This document shows, piece by piece, positions 16,894 through 26,886 of a stretch of DNA of 64,000 bases (position 1 is its first letter; every line of letters begins with the position of its first letter). Origin of the DNA: Streptomyces sp. NBC_00271 (GTDB lineage Bacteria > Actinomycetota > Actinomycetes > Streptomycetales > Streptomycetaceae); NCBI RefSeq assembly GCF_036178845.1, contig NZ_CP108070.1:2542001-2606000 (forward strand). Direction: 5' to 3'. The position numbers were made by a program, and so were the translations under genes. The notes below the pieces were generated by a model. The model was given only the letters and a program-made list of their open reading frames with translations, ran no database searches and was not told the origin of the DNA.

Positions 16894-18297
16894 TCAAGGC
16901 GCAGGGTCGACCACCGGGTACGGGACGAACGTGCTGTCGTTCTCGTCGATTCTCAGTCGCCGGCCGAGCGGGGGTGCGGCACGCTGGGGGCAGTCGGTGC
17001 GTTCGCAGCTGCGGCAGCCCATGCCGATGGGGGTGGCGGCGGCATTGCCGAGGTCGAGTCCGTCGGCGTAGACGAGGCGTGCGGCGTGGCGGATCTCGCA
17101 GCCCAGGCCGATGGCGTAGGCCTTGCCGGGTTCGCCCCAGCCTCCGCGGTGGCGGGTCAGGGCACGTGCCGTCCACAAGTAGCGCTGGCCGTCGGGCATT
17201 TCGGCGATCTGGACGTGGATGCGGCCGGGGGCCGCGAACGCCTCGTAGACGTTCCACAGGGGGCAGGTGCCACCGGTCCGGGAGAAGTGGAAGTCGGTCG
17301 CGGACTGCCGTTTGGACAGGTTGCCGGCCCGGTCGACCCGGACGAAGGAGAAGGGAACTCCGCGCAGCCGCGGGCGCTGGAGGGTGCTCAGACGGTGGCA
17401 GACGGTCTCGTAGCCGAGGCCGTACCGGTCGGTGAGGCGTTCGATGTCGTACCGCACCTCCTCCGCCGCCGCGTGGAAGGTGCGGTAGGGCAGGATCAGC
17501 GCGGCGGCGAAGTAGTTGGCGATGCCGATCCGGGCCAGCGCGTGCGACGGTGAACCGGCGGGAAAGTCGGTGGCGGCCTGACGGTCGAGTTCGTCGCCGT
17601 ACTCGAGCAGGGCGAGCTGGTTCGCCAGCCGGAACGCCCGCTGACCGGGGCGCAGGCGGCCCGACAGATGGAGAGTGCGGGACGCCTCGTCGTAGTGATG
17701 CAGGCGATCGCCGGATTCGGCGGCCGACCGCACGCCGTGCCCGTCGGCGAGCCGCTCGGTGAGAGCCCGCACGACCTCGCCGGGCCGGATGCCGATGTCC
17801 TCCGCCAGTCGCTCGGCCGCGAGGTCGGTGTTGTGAAGGTAGTTCTGGCGACGGTAGAAGAAGTCCCGGATCTCCTCATGGGGCGAGCGGGGCGCCTCCT
17901 GCGCACCGTCCCGGCCGTCCGCGGCTCCGGCGAGCCGCTCGGTGAGCGCCTGGTTGCGACGCCCCAGGTCGAGCAGGAACGTGGCGACAGCGGGCATGCG
18001 CGAGGCGAGGTCCGAGAGGTCGGACGCGGTCACCCGGTCTTCGGTGATCTCTTCCGCCAGCGCTTCCCGCAGGTCCGCGACCAGCCGGGTCGTGTCGCGC
18101 TCCGAGAAGAAGCCGGGGTCGACGCCGAAGGCTTCGGTCAGCTTCAGCAGGACCGGCACGGTGAGCGGCCGGGAGTCGTGTTCCATCTGGTTCAGATAGC
18201 TGGGCGAGATGCCGAGGACCCGGGCCAACTCGGCCTGGCTCATCCGGCGCTCCTCACGCAGCCGCCTCAGCCGCGCCCCCGCGTAGGTCTTGCCCAC
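16894..18297 (-). CDS. RamB/ScfR-like XRE regulator of acetate/glyoxylate metabolism
   Basis: A 467-residue regulator with an N-terminal Cro/C1 helix-turn-helix (about 8-62, RMSQAELARVLGISPSYLNQME), a central IrrE/ImmA-like domain without a HExxH zinc motif, and a C-terminal DUF2083-type region with cysteines (GTCPLW, GMGCRSCERTDCPQR). This is the architecture of corynebacterial RamB and related short-chain fatty acyl-CoA regulators. It is divergent from aceA-aceB-hydroxybutyryl-CoA dehydrogenase, which supports control of glyoxylate genes. The Cys cluster could bind a metal or a redox signal. In the S. coelicolor glyoxylate locus a similar gene precedes aceA, from memory. Confidence 0.85.
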   Translation of the reverse strand: MGKTYAGARLRRLREERRMSQAELARVLGISPSYLNQMEHDSRPLTVPVLLKLTEAFGVDPGFFSERDTTRLVADLREALAEEITEDRVTASDLSDLASRMPAVATFLLDLGRRNQALTERLAGAADGRDGAQEAPRSPHEEIRDFFYRRQNYLHNTDLAAERLAEDIGIRPGEVVRALTERLADGHGVRSAAESGDRLHHYDEASRTLHLSGRLRPGQRAFRLANQLALLEYGDELDRQAATDFPAGSPSHALARIGIANYFAAALILPYRTFHAAAEEVRYDIERLTDRYGLGYETVCHRLSTLQRPRLRGVPFSFVRVDRAGNLSKRQSATDFHFSRTGGTCPLWNVYEAFAAPGRIHVQIAEMPDGQRYLWTARALTRHRGGWGEPGKAYAIGLGCEIRHAARLVYADGLDLGNAAATPIGMGCRSCERTDCPQRAAPPLGRRLRIDENDSTFVPYPVVDPAP

Positions 18298-18672
18298 CGT
18301 GTTCCTCCGCTGCTCCGGACGGCCGTCAGCGTACGCGAAATCGGCTCATCGCACCCTTGGCAAACTTGGCAAAAGTGCTCTCGAAGATTCACAGAACTTG
18401 GCATACGTCCACGGTTGATGGCACTCAGTGCCAGTGCCAGAGTTCTAGTGCGGCCCGCCGGACCTTCGGCGGTCGGCACCCGGAACCGGGCGCGATTCAC
18501 GCCCTGACGTCGGAGATCCCGGCATCGGCACCCGCCCGCACGGCAGCGTTGCTCGGCTCCACTCAGCGACGGGCGGCGGGCCGAATCCATGAAGTAGACA
18601 CGCAGTGCCACTCCGCCACTCAGTGACGTCGGGGATTGGCAGACCGGACGATCGAGGGAGACGGTGAAGGCC
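18298..18672 (+). promoter_or_regulatory. Divergent regulatory region ramB-like/aceA with repeated TTGGCA boxes
   Basis: This 375-base gap has no convincing gene. TTGGCA occurs three times, at 18357-18362, 18366-18371 and 18398-18403, in the reading GGCAAACTTGGCAAA, which recalls the corynebacterial RamB half-site built around TTTGC/GCAAA. A 15-bp dyad TGGCACT-C-AGTGCCA follows at 18419-18433. From there to aceA the leader is long, about 240 bases. The boxes are the best candidates for RamB-like binding; the dyad may serve a second regulator. Confidence 0.5.
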
Positions 18673-20064
18673 ATGACAGAGCCGAAGACGACTACGGCCG
18701 AGGAGCTCACACGGCGCTGGGCCACCGATTCCCGCTGGCAGGGCATCGAGCGCACCTACAGCGCGGAGGACGTCGTACGGCTGTCCGGCAGCGTCCGTGA
18801 GGAGCACACTCTGGCCCGGCGCGGCGCGGAGCGTCTGTGGCGGCTGCTGCACGAGCGGGACTACGTCCACGCGCTCGGCGCCCTGACCGGCGGTCAGGCC
18901 GTGCAGCAGGTCAGGGCCGGTCTCCAGGCCATCTATCTGTCCGGCTGGCAGGTCGCCGCCGACGCCAACCAGGCCGGGCACACCTACCCCGACCAGAGTC
19001 TCTACCCCGTCAACTCCGTTCCGCAGGTCGTCCGGCGCATCAACAACGCACTGCTGCGCGCCGACCAGATCGCCACCGCCGAGGGCGGCGCGGACACCAC
19101 CGACTGGCTGGCCCCGATCGTCGCCGACGCGGAGGCCGGATTCGGCGGCCCGCTCAACGCATTCGAGCTGACCAAGGCGATGATCGCGGCCGGCGCCGCG
19201 GGCATCCACTACGAGGACCAACTGGCCTCGGAGAAGAAGTGCGGCCACCTCGGCGGCAAGGTCCTCGTGCCCACCTCCCAGCACATCCGCACCCTCAACG
19301 CGGCCCGGCTCGCGGCCGACATCGCCGACGTGCCGACCCTCGTCGTCGCCCGCACCGACGCCCTCGCCGCCAACCTGCTCACCAGCGACGTCGACGAGCG
19401 CGACGCCCAGTTCGTCACCGGCGAGCGCACCGCCGAGGGCTTCTACCGCGTGCGGGGCGGCATGGCGCCGGTCATCGCCCGCGGTCTCGCCTACGCCCCG
19501 TACGCCGACCTGATCTGGGTCGAGACCGGCACCCCCGACCTGGCCCAGGCCCGCGAGTTCGCCGAGGCCGTCCACGCCCGGTATCCGGACCAGATGCTCG
19601 CCTATAACTGCTCGCCGTCCTTCAACTGGAAGGCCGCTCTGGACGACGACCAGATCGCCAAGTTCCAGCGGGAGTTGGGTGCGATGGGATACCGCTTCCA
19701 GTTCATCACGCTGGCCGGGTTCCACTCCCTCAACCACGGCATGTTCGACCTGGCCCGCGGCTACGCCGAGCACGGCATGACCGCCTATGTCGACCTCCAG
19801 GAGCGGGAGTTCGCCGCACAGAAGCACGGCTTCACCGCCGTCAGGCACCAACGCGAGGTCGGCACCGGCTACTTCGACCTGGTCTCCACGGCCGTCAACC
19901 CGGCCTCCTCCACGACTGCCCTGGCCGGCTCCACCGAGGAGGAGCAGTTCCACTGGGGCCCGCAAGGACGCCCGCGCGCACCCTCCCCTGAGCGGGCGGG
20001 AGTCGGGCGAGCGTCCCGTCCGGCTCCCGCTCCGCTCTCCCTCCCCTCGATCAGGAGATCCTGA
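18673..20064 (+). CDS. aceA: Isocitrate lyase, with a C-terminal readthrough extension
   Basis: Isocitrate lyase splits isocitrate into glyoxylate and succinate, the first step of the glyoxylate bypass. The catalytic motif KKCGHL has Cys190, and the family's ADAEAGFGG and [10 protein letters not shown] segments are intact. The ATG at 18673 (MTEPKTTT) fits the GAGGGAG site; a GTG at 18664 is also in frame. The family normally ends near EEEQFH. Here the next codon is TGG (19954-19956) where a stop would be expected, and the frame continues about 36 Pro/Arg-rich residues to a stop overlapping the aceB start (TGATG). The extension shows no domain. Confidence 0.9.
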   Translation: MTEPKTTTAEELTRRWATDSRWQGIERTYSAEDVVRLSGSVREEHTLARRGAERLWRLLHERDYVHALGALTGGQAVQQVRAGLQAIYLSGWQVAADANQAGHTYPDQSLYPVNSVPQVVRRINNALLRADQIATAEGGADTTDWLAPIVADAEAGFGGPLNAFELTKAMIAAGAAGIHYEDQLASEKKCGHLGGKVLVPTSQHIRTLNAARLAADIADVPTLVVARTDALAANLLTSDVDERDAQFVTGERTAEGFYRVRGGMAPVIARGLAYAPYADLIWVETGTPDLAQAREFAEAVHARYPDQMLAYNCSPSFNWKAALDDDQIAKFQRELGAMGYRFQFITLAGFHSLNHGMFDLARGYAEHGMTAYVDLQEREFAAQKHGFTAVRHQREVGTGYFDLVSTAVNPASSTTALAGSTEEEQFHWGPQGRPRAPSPERAGVGRASRPAPAPLSLPSIRRS

Positions 20065-21655
20065 TGTCCACCAGCGCACCGACCCGCCACGTCCGCGTCC
20101 TCGCGGCACCGGGCGACCGGCACGACGAGATCCTCACCCCCGCCGCCCTGGACTTCGTAGGACGCCTCGCCGACGCCTTCGTCGGACGTCGACAGGAACT
20201 CCTGAAGGAGCGCAGGCGGCAGGCCATTCGGCTCGCGGCCGGAGCCCCGCTCGACTTCCCCCTCGCCACCGCAGCCGTCCGTGCCGACCTCTCCTGGCGG
20301 GTGGCTGCGCCGGCTCCGGGACTGACCGACCGCCGCGTGGAGATCACCGGGCCGCCCGACCGCCGTGTGACCGTCAACGCGCTCAACTCCGGTGCCCAGG
20401 TGTGGATGGCGGACTTCGAGGACGCCACCTCACCCACCTGGGACAACGTCATCGACGGCCAGCTCAACCTGCTCGATGCCATCGAGCGCCGGATCGACTT
20501 CACCACCGGGGAGGGCAAGGAGTACCGGCTGGGCGAACGGCTCGCCACCATCATGGTGCGGCCGCGCGGCTGGCACCTGACGGAGGAGCACCTGGACTTC
20601 GACGGCCGGCCCGTGCCCGCCTCCCTCGTCGACTTCGGCCTGTACTTCTTCCACTGCGCGCGGCGTCAGATCGACGCCGGGTACGGGCCGTACTTCTATC
20701 TGCCGAAGCTGGAGAACCGTTACGAGGCCCGGCTGTGGAACGACGTCTTCGTGCTCGCCCAGGAACTGCTGGGCATCCCCCGCGGCATCGTCCGCGCCAC
20801 CGTCCTCATCGAGACGATCACTGCGGCCTTCGAGATGGAGGAGATCCTCTACGAGCTGCGCGAGCACAGCGCCGGCCTCAACGCGGGCCGGTGGGACTAC
20901 CTGTTCAGCCTGATCAAGACCTTCGGCCACCGCACGGACTTCCTGCTGCCAGACCGGGCGAGGGTGACGATGACCGCCCCCTTCATGCGGGCCTACACCG
21001 AACTCCTCGTCCGCACCTGCCACCGGCGCGGCGCTCACGCCCTCGGCGGCATGGCCGCCCACGTGCCCGGCAGGGACCGGGCCGCCCACGAGGCGGCCCT
21101 GGCCAAGGTCCGGCTCGACAAGGAGCGCGAGGCGGAGGACGGCTTCGACGGCTCCTGGGTCGCCCACCCCGGGCTTGTGCCGGTGTGCCGCGAGGTCTTC
21201 GACGGCGTCCTCGGCGACCGGCCCCACCAGATCGAGCGCACCCGCGACGACGCCGAGGTGACCGCCGCGGACCTGCTGTCGGTGCGCCGCGCCAGGGGGC
21301 CGCCCACACCGGAGGGTTACGTACCAACATCGCGGTCGCGCTGCGCTACTTCGACGCCTGGCTGCGTGGGCAGGGGACTGTGGCCCTGTACGGCCTGATG
21401 GAGGACGCGGCGACCGCCGAGATCGCCCGGGTGCAGATCTGGCAGTGGCTGCGGCACCGGGTCGTCGACCAGGAGACGGTACTGCTGCTGCTCGACGACG
21501 AACTCGCCACGCTGGGTGCCGAGCACCCCTGGGCGGCCCTCGACGAGGTGCGAGCCCTCTTCGAACGAACCGCCCTGGCACCGGAGTTGCCACTGTTCTT
21601 CACCCCGGACGCCTACCCCCGTCACCTCGTCCGGCACGCCGAGGCCGCGTCATGA
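20064..21655 (+). pseudogene. aceB: Malate synthase A, interrupted by a one-base frameshift
   Basis: Malate synthase condenses glyoxylate with acetyl-CoA to malate. The frame from ATG 20064 covers the N-terminal domain and TIM barrel with [12 protein letters not shown], the YFYLPKLEN region and [12 protein letters not shown]. After LLSVRRARG it leaves the family consensus and would stop at 21398. The correct ending ([17 protein letters not shown] through [17 protein letters not shown] to HAEAAS) continues in another frame to 21655. Adding one G to the G5 run at 21295-21299 joins them exactly. The downstream part carries a TTA codon at 21317-21319. It is either a real inactivating deletion or a sequencing error. 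Confidence 0.88.
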
Positions 21656-22572
21656 GCCGGGACATCCGTCGGGTGGGCGTGGTCGGCGGCGGGCAGATGG
21701 GCGCCGGGATCGCCGAAGTGTGCGCGCGGGCCGGACTGGACACCGTCGTGTGCGAGGTGGACGCGGTCGCCGCCCGCGCCGCACGCGACCGGGTGGCGGC
21801 CTCGTTGGACTGCGCGGTGGAGCGCGGCAAGCTGACGCGAGCCGCGGCACGGGACGCCCTCGACCGGACGGTCTTCTCCGGCAGCCTCGAAGAGCTGGCC
21901 GACCGGCAGCTCGTCGTCGAGGCCGTCGTGGAGAACGCCGACGCCAAGACGGAGATCTTCACCGCACTGGACAAGATCGTCGAGGCCCCGGACGCGGTCC
22001 TGGCGAGCAACACCTCCTCCCTGCCCGTCATGCGCCTCGGCAGGGCGACCCACCGCGCCGACCGCGTCCTCGGCCTGCACTTCTTCAACCCCGTGCCCGT
22101 GCTGCCGCTGGTGGAGGTCGTGACCTCCCTCCACACGGCCCCCAAAACGGTCGGCGCCGTCGAGGACTTCGTCACCCGGATCCTGGGCAAGACCGTCATC
22201 CGCTCCCAGGACCGCGCCGGCTTCGTCGTCAACGCCCTGCTCATCCCCTACCTGCTGTCGGCCGTCCGCATGACGGAGTCCGGCTTCGCCTCCGCCGCCG
22301 ACGTCGACACGGGTATGGAACTGGGCTGCGCCCACCCCATGGGCCCGCTGAGACTGGCCGACCTGATCGGCCTCGACACCGTCGCCTCGATCGCGGAGTC
22401 CCTGTACGAGGAGTACAAGGAGCCGCTGTACGCCGCTCCCCCGCTGCTCCAGCGCATGGTGGACGCGGGCCGACTGGGCCGGAAGACCGGCTCGGGCTTC
22501 TATGCACTGCGACCAGTACGGCGAGCGGCGCGAGGAACCGGCCACGGACGTAAACCACATCTTGCCTGGTGA
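21652..22572 (+). CDS. 3-hydroxybutyryl-CoA dehydrogenase with an altered C-terminus
   Basis: An NAD(P)-dependent 3-hydroxyacyl-CoA dehydrogenase. The N-terminal Rossmann motif is [15 protein letters not shown], the catalytic region is [19 protein letters not shown], and the C-terminal domain has [12 protein letters not shown] and [15 protein letters not shown]. The ATG at 21652 overlaps the aceB stop (ATGA). The usual ending GRKTGRGFY plus a few residues is replaced after [10 protein letters not shown] by an Arg-rich tail of about 20 residues. A second, normal-looking copy of this gene's 3' end stands alone at 27978-28091. The gene therefore appears to have been split and re-ended by insertion of the intervening element. 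Confidence 0.88.
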   Translation: MSRDIRRVGVVGGGQMGAGIAEVCARAGLDTVVCEVDAVAARAARDRVAASLDCAVERGKLTRAAARDALDRTVFSGSLEELADRQLVVEAVVENADAKTEIFTALDKIVEAPDAVLASNTSSLPVMRLGRATHRADRVLGLHFFNPVPVLPLVEVVTSLHTAPKTVGAVEDFVTRILGKTVIRSQDRAGFVVNALLIPYLLSAVRMTESGFASAADVDTGMELGCAHPMGPLRLADLIGLDTVASIAESLYEEYKEPLYAAPPLLQRMVDAGRLGRKTGSGFYALRPVRRAARGTGHGRKPHLAW

Positions 22573-22578
22573 CAAATA

Positions 22579-23768
22579 AAGGTCGCTCGACATGGCCGGC
22601 AGGCAGGACGCGCACCGCCTCCTCAGCGGTCAGGACGGCGGCGTCCAGGTCAGCGCGCGCTCCGGTCCGGTCGTGGCGCAATCGCAGTGCGTTCGCCAGA
22701 TTGTACAGTCGGCCCGCGCCACCGGCGGGCGCGGAGGACCGCGATGGCCTCGTCCAAGTCCTTGGACTCACCCGTGCGTTCGGCGCGCTCGTGCAGCGCG
22801 GTCCCAAGGCTGACGAGAACGAGAGCGCGATCGAGGTGGCCAGCGGGGACAGCGTGAACGGCAGCCCTGGCCAGTTGGACAGCGTCGTCGTGGCCCGCTC
22901 CGGTCCGTTCGGCCCGGGTCTGTATGGCAGCGCCGAGGTTGGACCGGATCGCCGGCAGGTCAGGGTGCCCGGCGGGAGCGGTGCGCACCGCCTCCTCGCC
23001 AGCGTCGATCGCCGCGTGCAGATCTCTGTCGTCGCCGGTGCGTTCGAAACGTGCCAGCAGTGCCGTTCCGAGGTTGGACAGGAACTTTCCCCGGGCGGGT
23101 TCGTCGGGTGCCGCGTCTTCAACGGTGGCGCGACTGGCTTCGATGGACTCGTCCAAGTCGGTGCCGTCGCCCGTGTACTCATGGCGGCCCAGAAGCGCCA
23201 TCGCCAAATTGGACAGGCACAGGCCACGGTTGGGATCGCCGGCCGACAGGTCGCCGGCAAGACGCCGACCGATTGTTATGGCCTCGTCAAGATCGGTGGG
23301 CATGCCGAGACGTTCACCTCGATCAGCCAACATGATCGCCAGCCCAGAACGCGACGGCGTCCGGCGTGGGTGGTCGGCGGGAATGGCAGCCAGGATGCGC
23401 CGGAACAGGTCGATCGTGGCGGTCAGATGCGGGGTATCGGCAGCGCCGGGGCCCGATCCGTACCAGGCGATGGCCGTGCGGACTGCCTCTGCGGCGAGTA
23501 GCGGCACCAGCGGTGACGGCAGATCCTCCACACCGGCGACGAAACAGGGGCCGAGCAGGTCGGCGGCCTGATCAAGGTCGGCGTCATCGTGATCGACCTC
23601 AAAACGGGCGAAGTAGAGCAGGCCGAGTGGGAGGGTGGCCTCAAGGTCTCCGTCGCGCAGGACGGACGCGAGCCTGCGGGCGTCCGCAAGCGCGTCCGGA
23701 CCGGTGATCTCGCCGCGCGAGAGCCGGAGCCGCACCGCCGCGAGACGTTCCCCTCGTGTCCCCGCCAT
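22579..23768 (-). pseudogene. TPR-repeat protein, truncated and frameshifted
   Basis: The frame from ATG 23768 (MAGTRGERLAAVRLRL) encodes tandem TPRs of the type common before CHAT domains in Actinobacteria, with units such as LSNLGTALLARFERTGDDRDLHAAIDAG cycling about every 45-50 residues. Near 22745 the reading passes into another frame, where GAGRLYNLANALRLRHDRTG and AEEAVRVLPAGHVERP carry on the repeat. The coding signal then ends abruptly at about 22579 next to the dehydrogenase tail. Any C-terminal effector domain is lost. The ribosome site GGCGGGGGA precedes the ATG. Confidence 0.65.
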
Positions 23769-23782
23769 ATTCCCCCGCCGGA

Positions 23783-24031
23783 CTAGTTCAGGCACAGGGC
23801 GAGCAGGCCGTCATAGCAGGAGAGTTGGTCGAGGTCGTCGCCGCCCCAGTTGTCGCGGTAGTCCTCGCGGGCGCCGACGGGCGGAACGTACTCGATGCCG
23901 ATGAGGCCGAGGGTGGCAGCGTATTCGAACGGGACGGCGAGCGTGTAGCGGTCCTGGAGCAGGGGCCAGTCGTGGAATCCGTCGTAGCCGAGGCTGTCGT
24001 ATGCAGCGCCCACCATGGCAGCGCCCGGCAT
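23783..24031 (-). pseudogene. C-terminal remnant of an unidentified larger protein
   Basis: The 82-codon frame contains FEYAATLGLIGIEYVPPVGA and LDQLSCYDGLLALCLN, which reads like the tail of a larger actinobacterial protein with folded hydrophobic segments. No matching N-terminal part is present: the divergent lipoprotein gene starts 30 bases upstream. It ends 14 bases before the TPR gene start, so they may once have been neighbours in one operon. It could instead be expressed as a small protein from ATG 24031. I do not recognise the family with confidence. Confidence 0.4.
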
Positions 24032-24061
24032 TCACGTGTTCGAGTTCAGTAGCGTGGAGGG

Positions 24062-25372
24062 ATGAGAACACGTGGGGGGAGGCTCGCCGCCGTCGCGAGC
24101 CTGGCAGCCAGTGCGGCCCTGGTACTGGGCGGCTGCGGCAGGATCAACGCAGGGGACACCGGCACGGGGGACACGAGCGCGGCAGAGCTCGGGTTCAAGG
24201 AGTATGCGGGCGCGGTGGACTACCCGTCGGTGACCGGCCCGCACAACAAGGGGTACGTGGCGCCCCGCGAGGGTCTGCGCCAGCTGGTGCCGCTGGGTGA
24301 CTGCGCCCTGGGCGAGGGGACATTCGCCAACGGGTACCGCTATGTGAACGTCAACTGGACTGGTTCCGACGGCTGTACGAAGCTCTCGATCAACCCGAAG
24401 CCGGGCGCCGACGACGAAACCGACGTGCCGTACTCCATGCGCAGCGGCTGGCCCGGTGGCGGCCTGCCGGGCGACGTGGTGGTGCCGTGGGACGACGGTT
24501 CGCTGATCGGTGTCGGCGCCACGTTGACCCGCCGGGCACCGAACGGCGAGCAGTTCCGGCTCGCCACGCTGCCACTGACGTTCAACACCCACCCCGAGCA
24601 GGAGACCGCGGACGACGCCTCGGTGAACACCGCGGTGAAGGTCGGCTCAGGACTGCTGATCGGCGGCGGCCAGACGGTCGACCGGGTGGAGTCTCCGTAC
24701 GTGTTCGCGTCCGACGACGCGGGCAAGACCGTGCGTCGCGTGCCGCTGCCGCCGATCGACGGCCGGCAACCGTCCACACCCGTGGGCGACTTCGGCGTCA
24801 ACGGCAAGGAGGTCGTCGCCTTCGGCGCGGCAGCGACCAACGCCTACGACTTCCACTCCACGGGCACGATCCCGTTCTGGCGCAGCGCGGACGGCGGCGT
24901 GCACTGGACGTCCGGCGAAATTACCGGAATGCCACCGGGCACACAGGTGCACAGCATCCTGTACGCGTCGGACCACTGGTTCGCCGTGGGTGGCTATGCC
25001 AGGGCCGGCGCCTTCTACGACTCCCTCCCGCTGGTTCTCACCAGCCAGGACGGCACCCACTGGACCCGGATGGACACTTCGGCCATGGGCTCCGGCGAGA
25101 TCACTGCCGCGACCGTCGACTCCGCGGGCCACCCGGTCCTGGTCGGCTCGGCCCCCCGCCCCAAGTCCAAGCCGAACACCCGCACCGTGCTGTGCAGTTC
25201 CATCTGGGTCGGCAACGGGACGACCACGGACTGGAAACGCGGCGGCCTCGGCTGCAGCGAGGACCCCCCGAGAACTGCGGTCACCCTCGCGGACGGGCGC
25301 GTGCTGATCGCGGGCAACCGGGACCTCTGGCTCTCTCGAAGCCCGGGGCCGGGGCGCGGTCACGGGTCTTGA
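24062..25372 (+). CDS. Secreted lipoprotein, beta-propeller-like, function unknown
   Basis: A 436-residue exported protein. The signal peptide ends in the lipobox LGGC with the lipidated Cys near residue 23. The body has repeated strand-rich blocks with Asp-box-like words (SDDAGKTVRR, SADGGVHWTSG, SQDGTHWTRM) spaced as in BNR/sialidase propellers, so a beta-propeller outer-surface protein is likely. Catalytic residues of sialidases are not evident. GGAGGG precedes the ATG at 24062. It lies inside the putative element and appears intact. Confidence 0.7.
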   Translation: MRTRGGRLAAVASLAASAALVLGGCGRINAGDTGTGDTSAAELGFKEYAGAVDYPSVTGPHNKGYVAPREGLRQLVPLGDCALGEGTFANGYRYVNVNWTGSDGCTKLSINPKPGADDETDVPYSMRSGWPGGGLPGDVVVPWDDGSLIGVGATLTRRAPNGEQFRLATLPLTFNTHPEQETADDASVNTAVKVGSGLLIGGGQTVDRVESPYVFASDDAGKTVRRVPLPPIDGRQPSTPVGDFGVNGKEVVAFGAAATNAYDFHSTGTIPFWRSADGGVHWTSGEITGMPPGTQVHSILYASDHWFAVGGYARAGAFYDSLPLVLTSQDGTHWTRMDTSAMGSGEITAATVDSAGHPVLVGSAPRPKSKPNTRTVLCSSIWVGNGTTTDWKRGGLGCSEDPPRTAVTLADGRVLIAGNRDLWLSRSPGPGRGHGS

Positions 25373-25478
25373 TCTCTTCCCGCGGAAGGCGGGCGTAGCC
25401 GAGTCGGGCCGCAACCCGTTGTCGTACCCGTGTGGTGAGGTGAAGTCGGACGACGGAGCGCGAGAGGCGGAGGGGACG

Positions 25479-26837
25479 ATGGGTGAGCGTACGACGTGGC
25501 GGCCGTTTCTGGAGCAGTGGAGCGCGGAGTGGATCGCGGGGCACGACCCGGACAAGGACGCACCGCTCGCGCAGGAGGTCGTGCGGGACGCCTGGCTCGG
25601 GTTCGCGCCGGCCAGTGAGGCCGAGGTCGCTGCGGCCGAGGCCCGGCTGGGGCGCCGGCTGCCGCCTTCGCTGCGGGAGTTCCTGCTGGTCACCAACGGG
25701 TGGCGGGACGCGGGCAACTTCATCTACCGGCTGGCGGGCGCCGCGGAGCTGGAATGGCTGCGGGACACCGACGACCGCACCTGGATCGAGGTCTGGGAAG
25801 ACCTCGCGGAGGACGATGTCGAAGAGGACGAGGACGGTGAGGAGGCGTTCGGCGTTCAGGAGGCGAAGGTCCTAGCGCGCTGCCTGCGCCTGTCCCTTGC
25901 GGGTGACGCGGCGGTCATGCTGCTCGACCCCGACGACGTGGACGTAGACGGCGAGTGGGCGGCGTACTGGCTCGCCTCCTGGTCCGGCGAGGGACCGGAG
26001 CGGTACGGCTCCTTCCACGGCCTCATGCGCCGACAGTGGGTGTCCTTCCACGCCCTGCGCAAGCCGCCGGGCGCCACCCGGGACCACTGGGACGCGGAGG
26101 TCGAGCGGGCCCGATGCGAGGCGCTGGCCGGGGCGGTCGACGGACCGCTGTCAGTGTTCGCCCAGGCGCACGAGTACGGGCGGGAGCGAGCAGATGTGCT
26201 GAGCATGCAGATGAAGGCGATGCTCGGCGACTGGCGCGGCCACATCGCGAGCCTGATGTGGTACCGCCCGGGGAACGACGACCTCCTGCTCAGCCCGCTC
26301 TTCGCCGCGGAACTCCTACCGCTCCTGGTCCGGCAGGACCAGCTCGCGCACCCCCACGACCTGCGGCCCCTGCCGCGGCTCAAGGAGCACGCGCCCGCAC
26401 CTGTGCGGGCGCTCGTCGCCGACTACGAGGCCCGGGCGGCCGAGCCGGGCTTCCGGCTCACCTTCGGCGGACCAGAGTTCGACGCGGCCGTGCACGCCGT
26501 CGCCGACCGCCTCGCCGGGCAGCCGGCCTTTCAGGCTCCCGACGAGCCGCCGATCCGTACGGGGCCGATCGTCGTCACCCTGTACGCGGGCGGCGGCCCG
26601 CGGCCCGAACCCGACCCAATGTCCGACCCCGCCAAGGTCCGCACGGCCCGCGCGGGCCTGTGTGACGAAGCCTGGCCCGAACTCCGTGCAGCGCTACGCC
26701 TGTGGCACCCGGTGTGCGAGGACCATATTGCCCCGATATCCCTGTTCGCCGACCCGGTCCTGGCCCAGCTGATCACCCCGGACCGCGGCCGCGAGATCCT
26801 GGCCACGCCCCGAGGTACGGGCCCCGGTGTCCCGTAG
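25479..26837 (+). CDS. SMI1/KNR4 family protein
   Basis: A 452-residue cytoplasmic protein. The N-terminal region carries the SMI1/KNR4 signature (ASEAEVAAAEARLGRRLPPS, LREFLLVTNGW) from about 45 to 80, followed by an acidic stretch EDDVEEDEDGEE near 120. The C-terminal 200 residues are helical and not assigned. The ATG at 25479 follows GGAGGGG. Many SMI1/KNR4 proteins protect against polymorphic toxins, but others are housekeeping and no toxin gene is next to it, so an immunity role is only possible. Confidence 0.75.
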   Translation: MGERTTWRPFLEQWSAEWIAGHDPDKDAPLAQEVVRDAWLGFAPASEAEVAAAEARLGRRLPPSLREFLLVTNGWRDAGNFIYRLAGAAELEWLRDTDDRTWIEVWEDLAEDDVEEDEDGEEAFGVQEAKVLARCLRLSLAGDAAVMLLDPDDVDVDGEWAAYWLASWSGEGPERYGSFHGLMRRQWVSFHALRKPPGATRDHWDAEVERARCEALAGAVDGPLSVFAQAHEYGRERADVLSMQMKAMLGDWRGHIASLMWYRPGNDDLLLSPLFAAELLPLLVRQDQLAHPHDLRPLPRLKEHAPAPVRALVADYEARAAEPGFRLTFGGPEFDAAVHAVADRLAGQPAFQAPDEPPIRTGPIVVTLYAGGGPRPEPDPMSDPAKVRTARAGLCDEAWPELRAALRLWHPVCEDHIAPISLFADPVLAQLITPDRGREILATPRGTGPGVP

Positions 26838-26886
26838 GCTGGAAGTTCCGGCCGCCAGGGACAGCAACACCGTACGAGGGAAGTGC

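Noticed and set aside
25479..26837. SMI1/KNR4 gene as part of a polymorphic toxin-immunity system
   Set aside because: No toxin, RHS or secretion gene is near it, so only the family name is supported.
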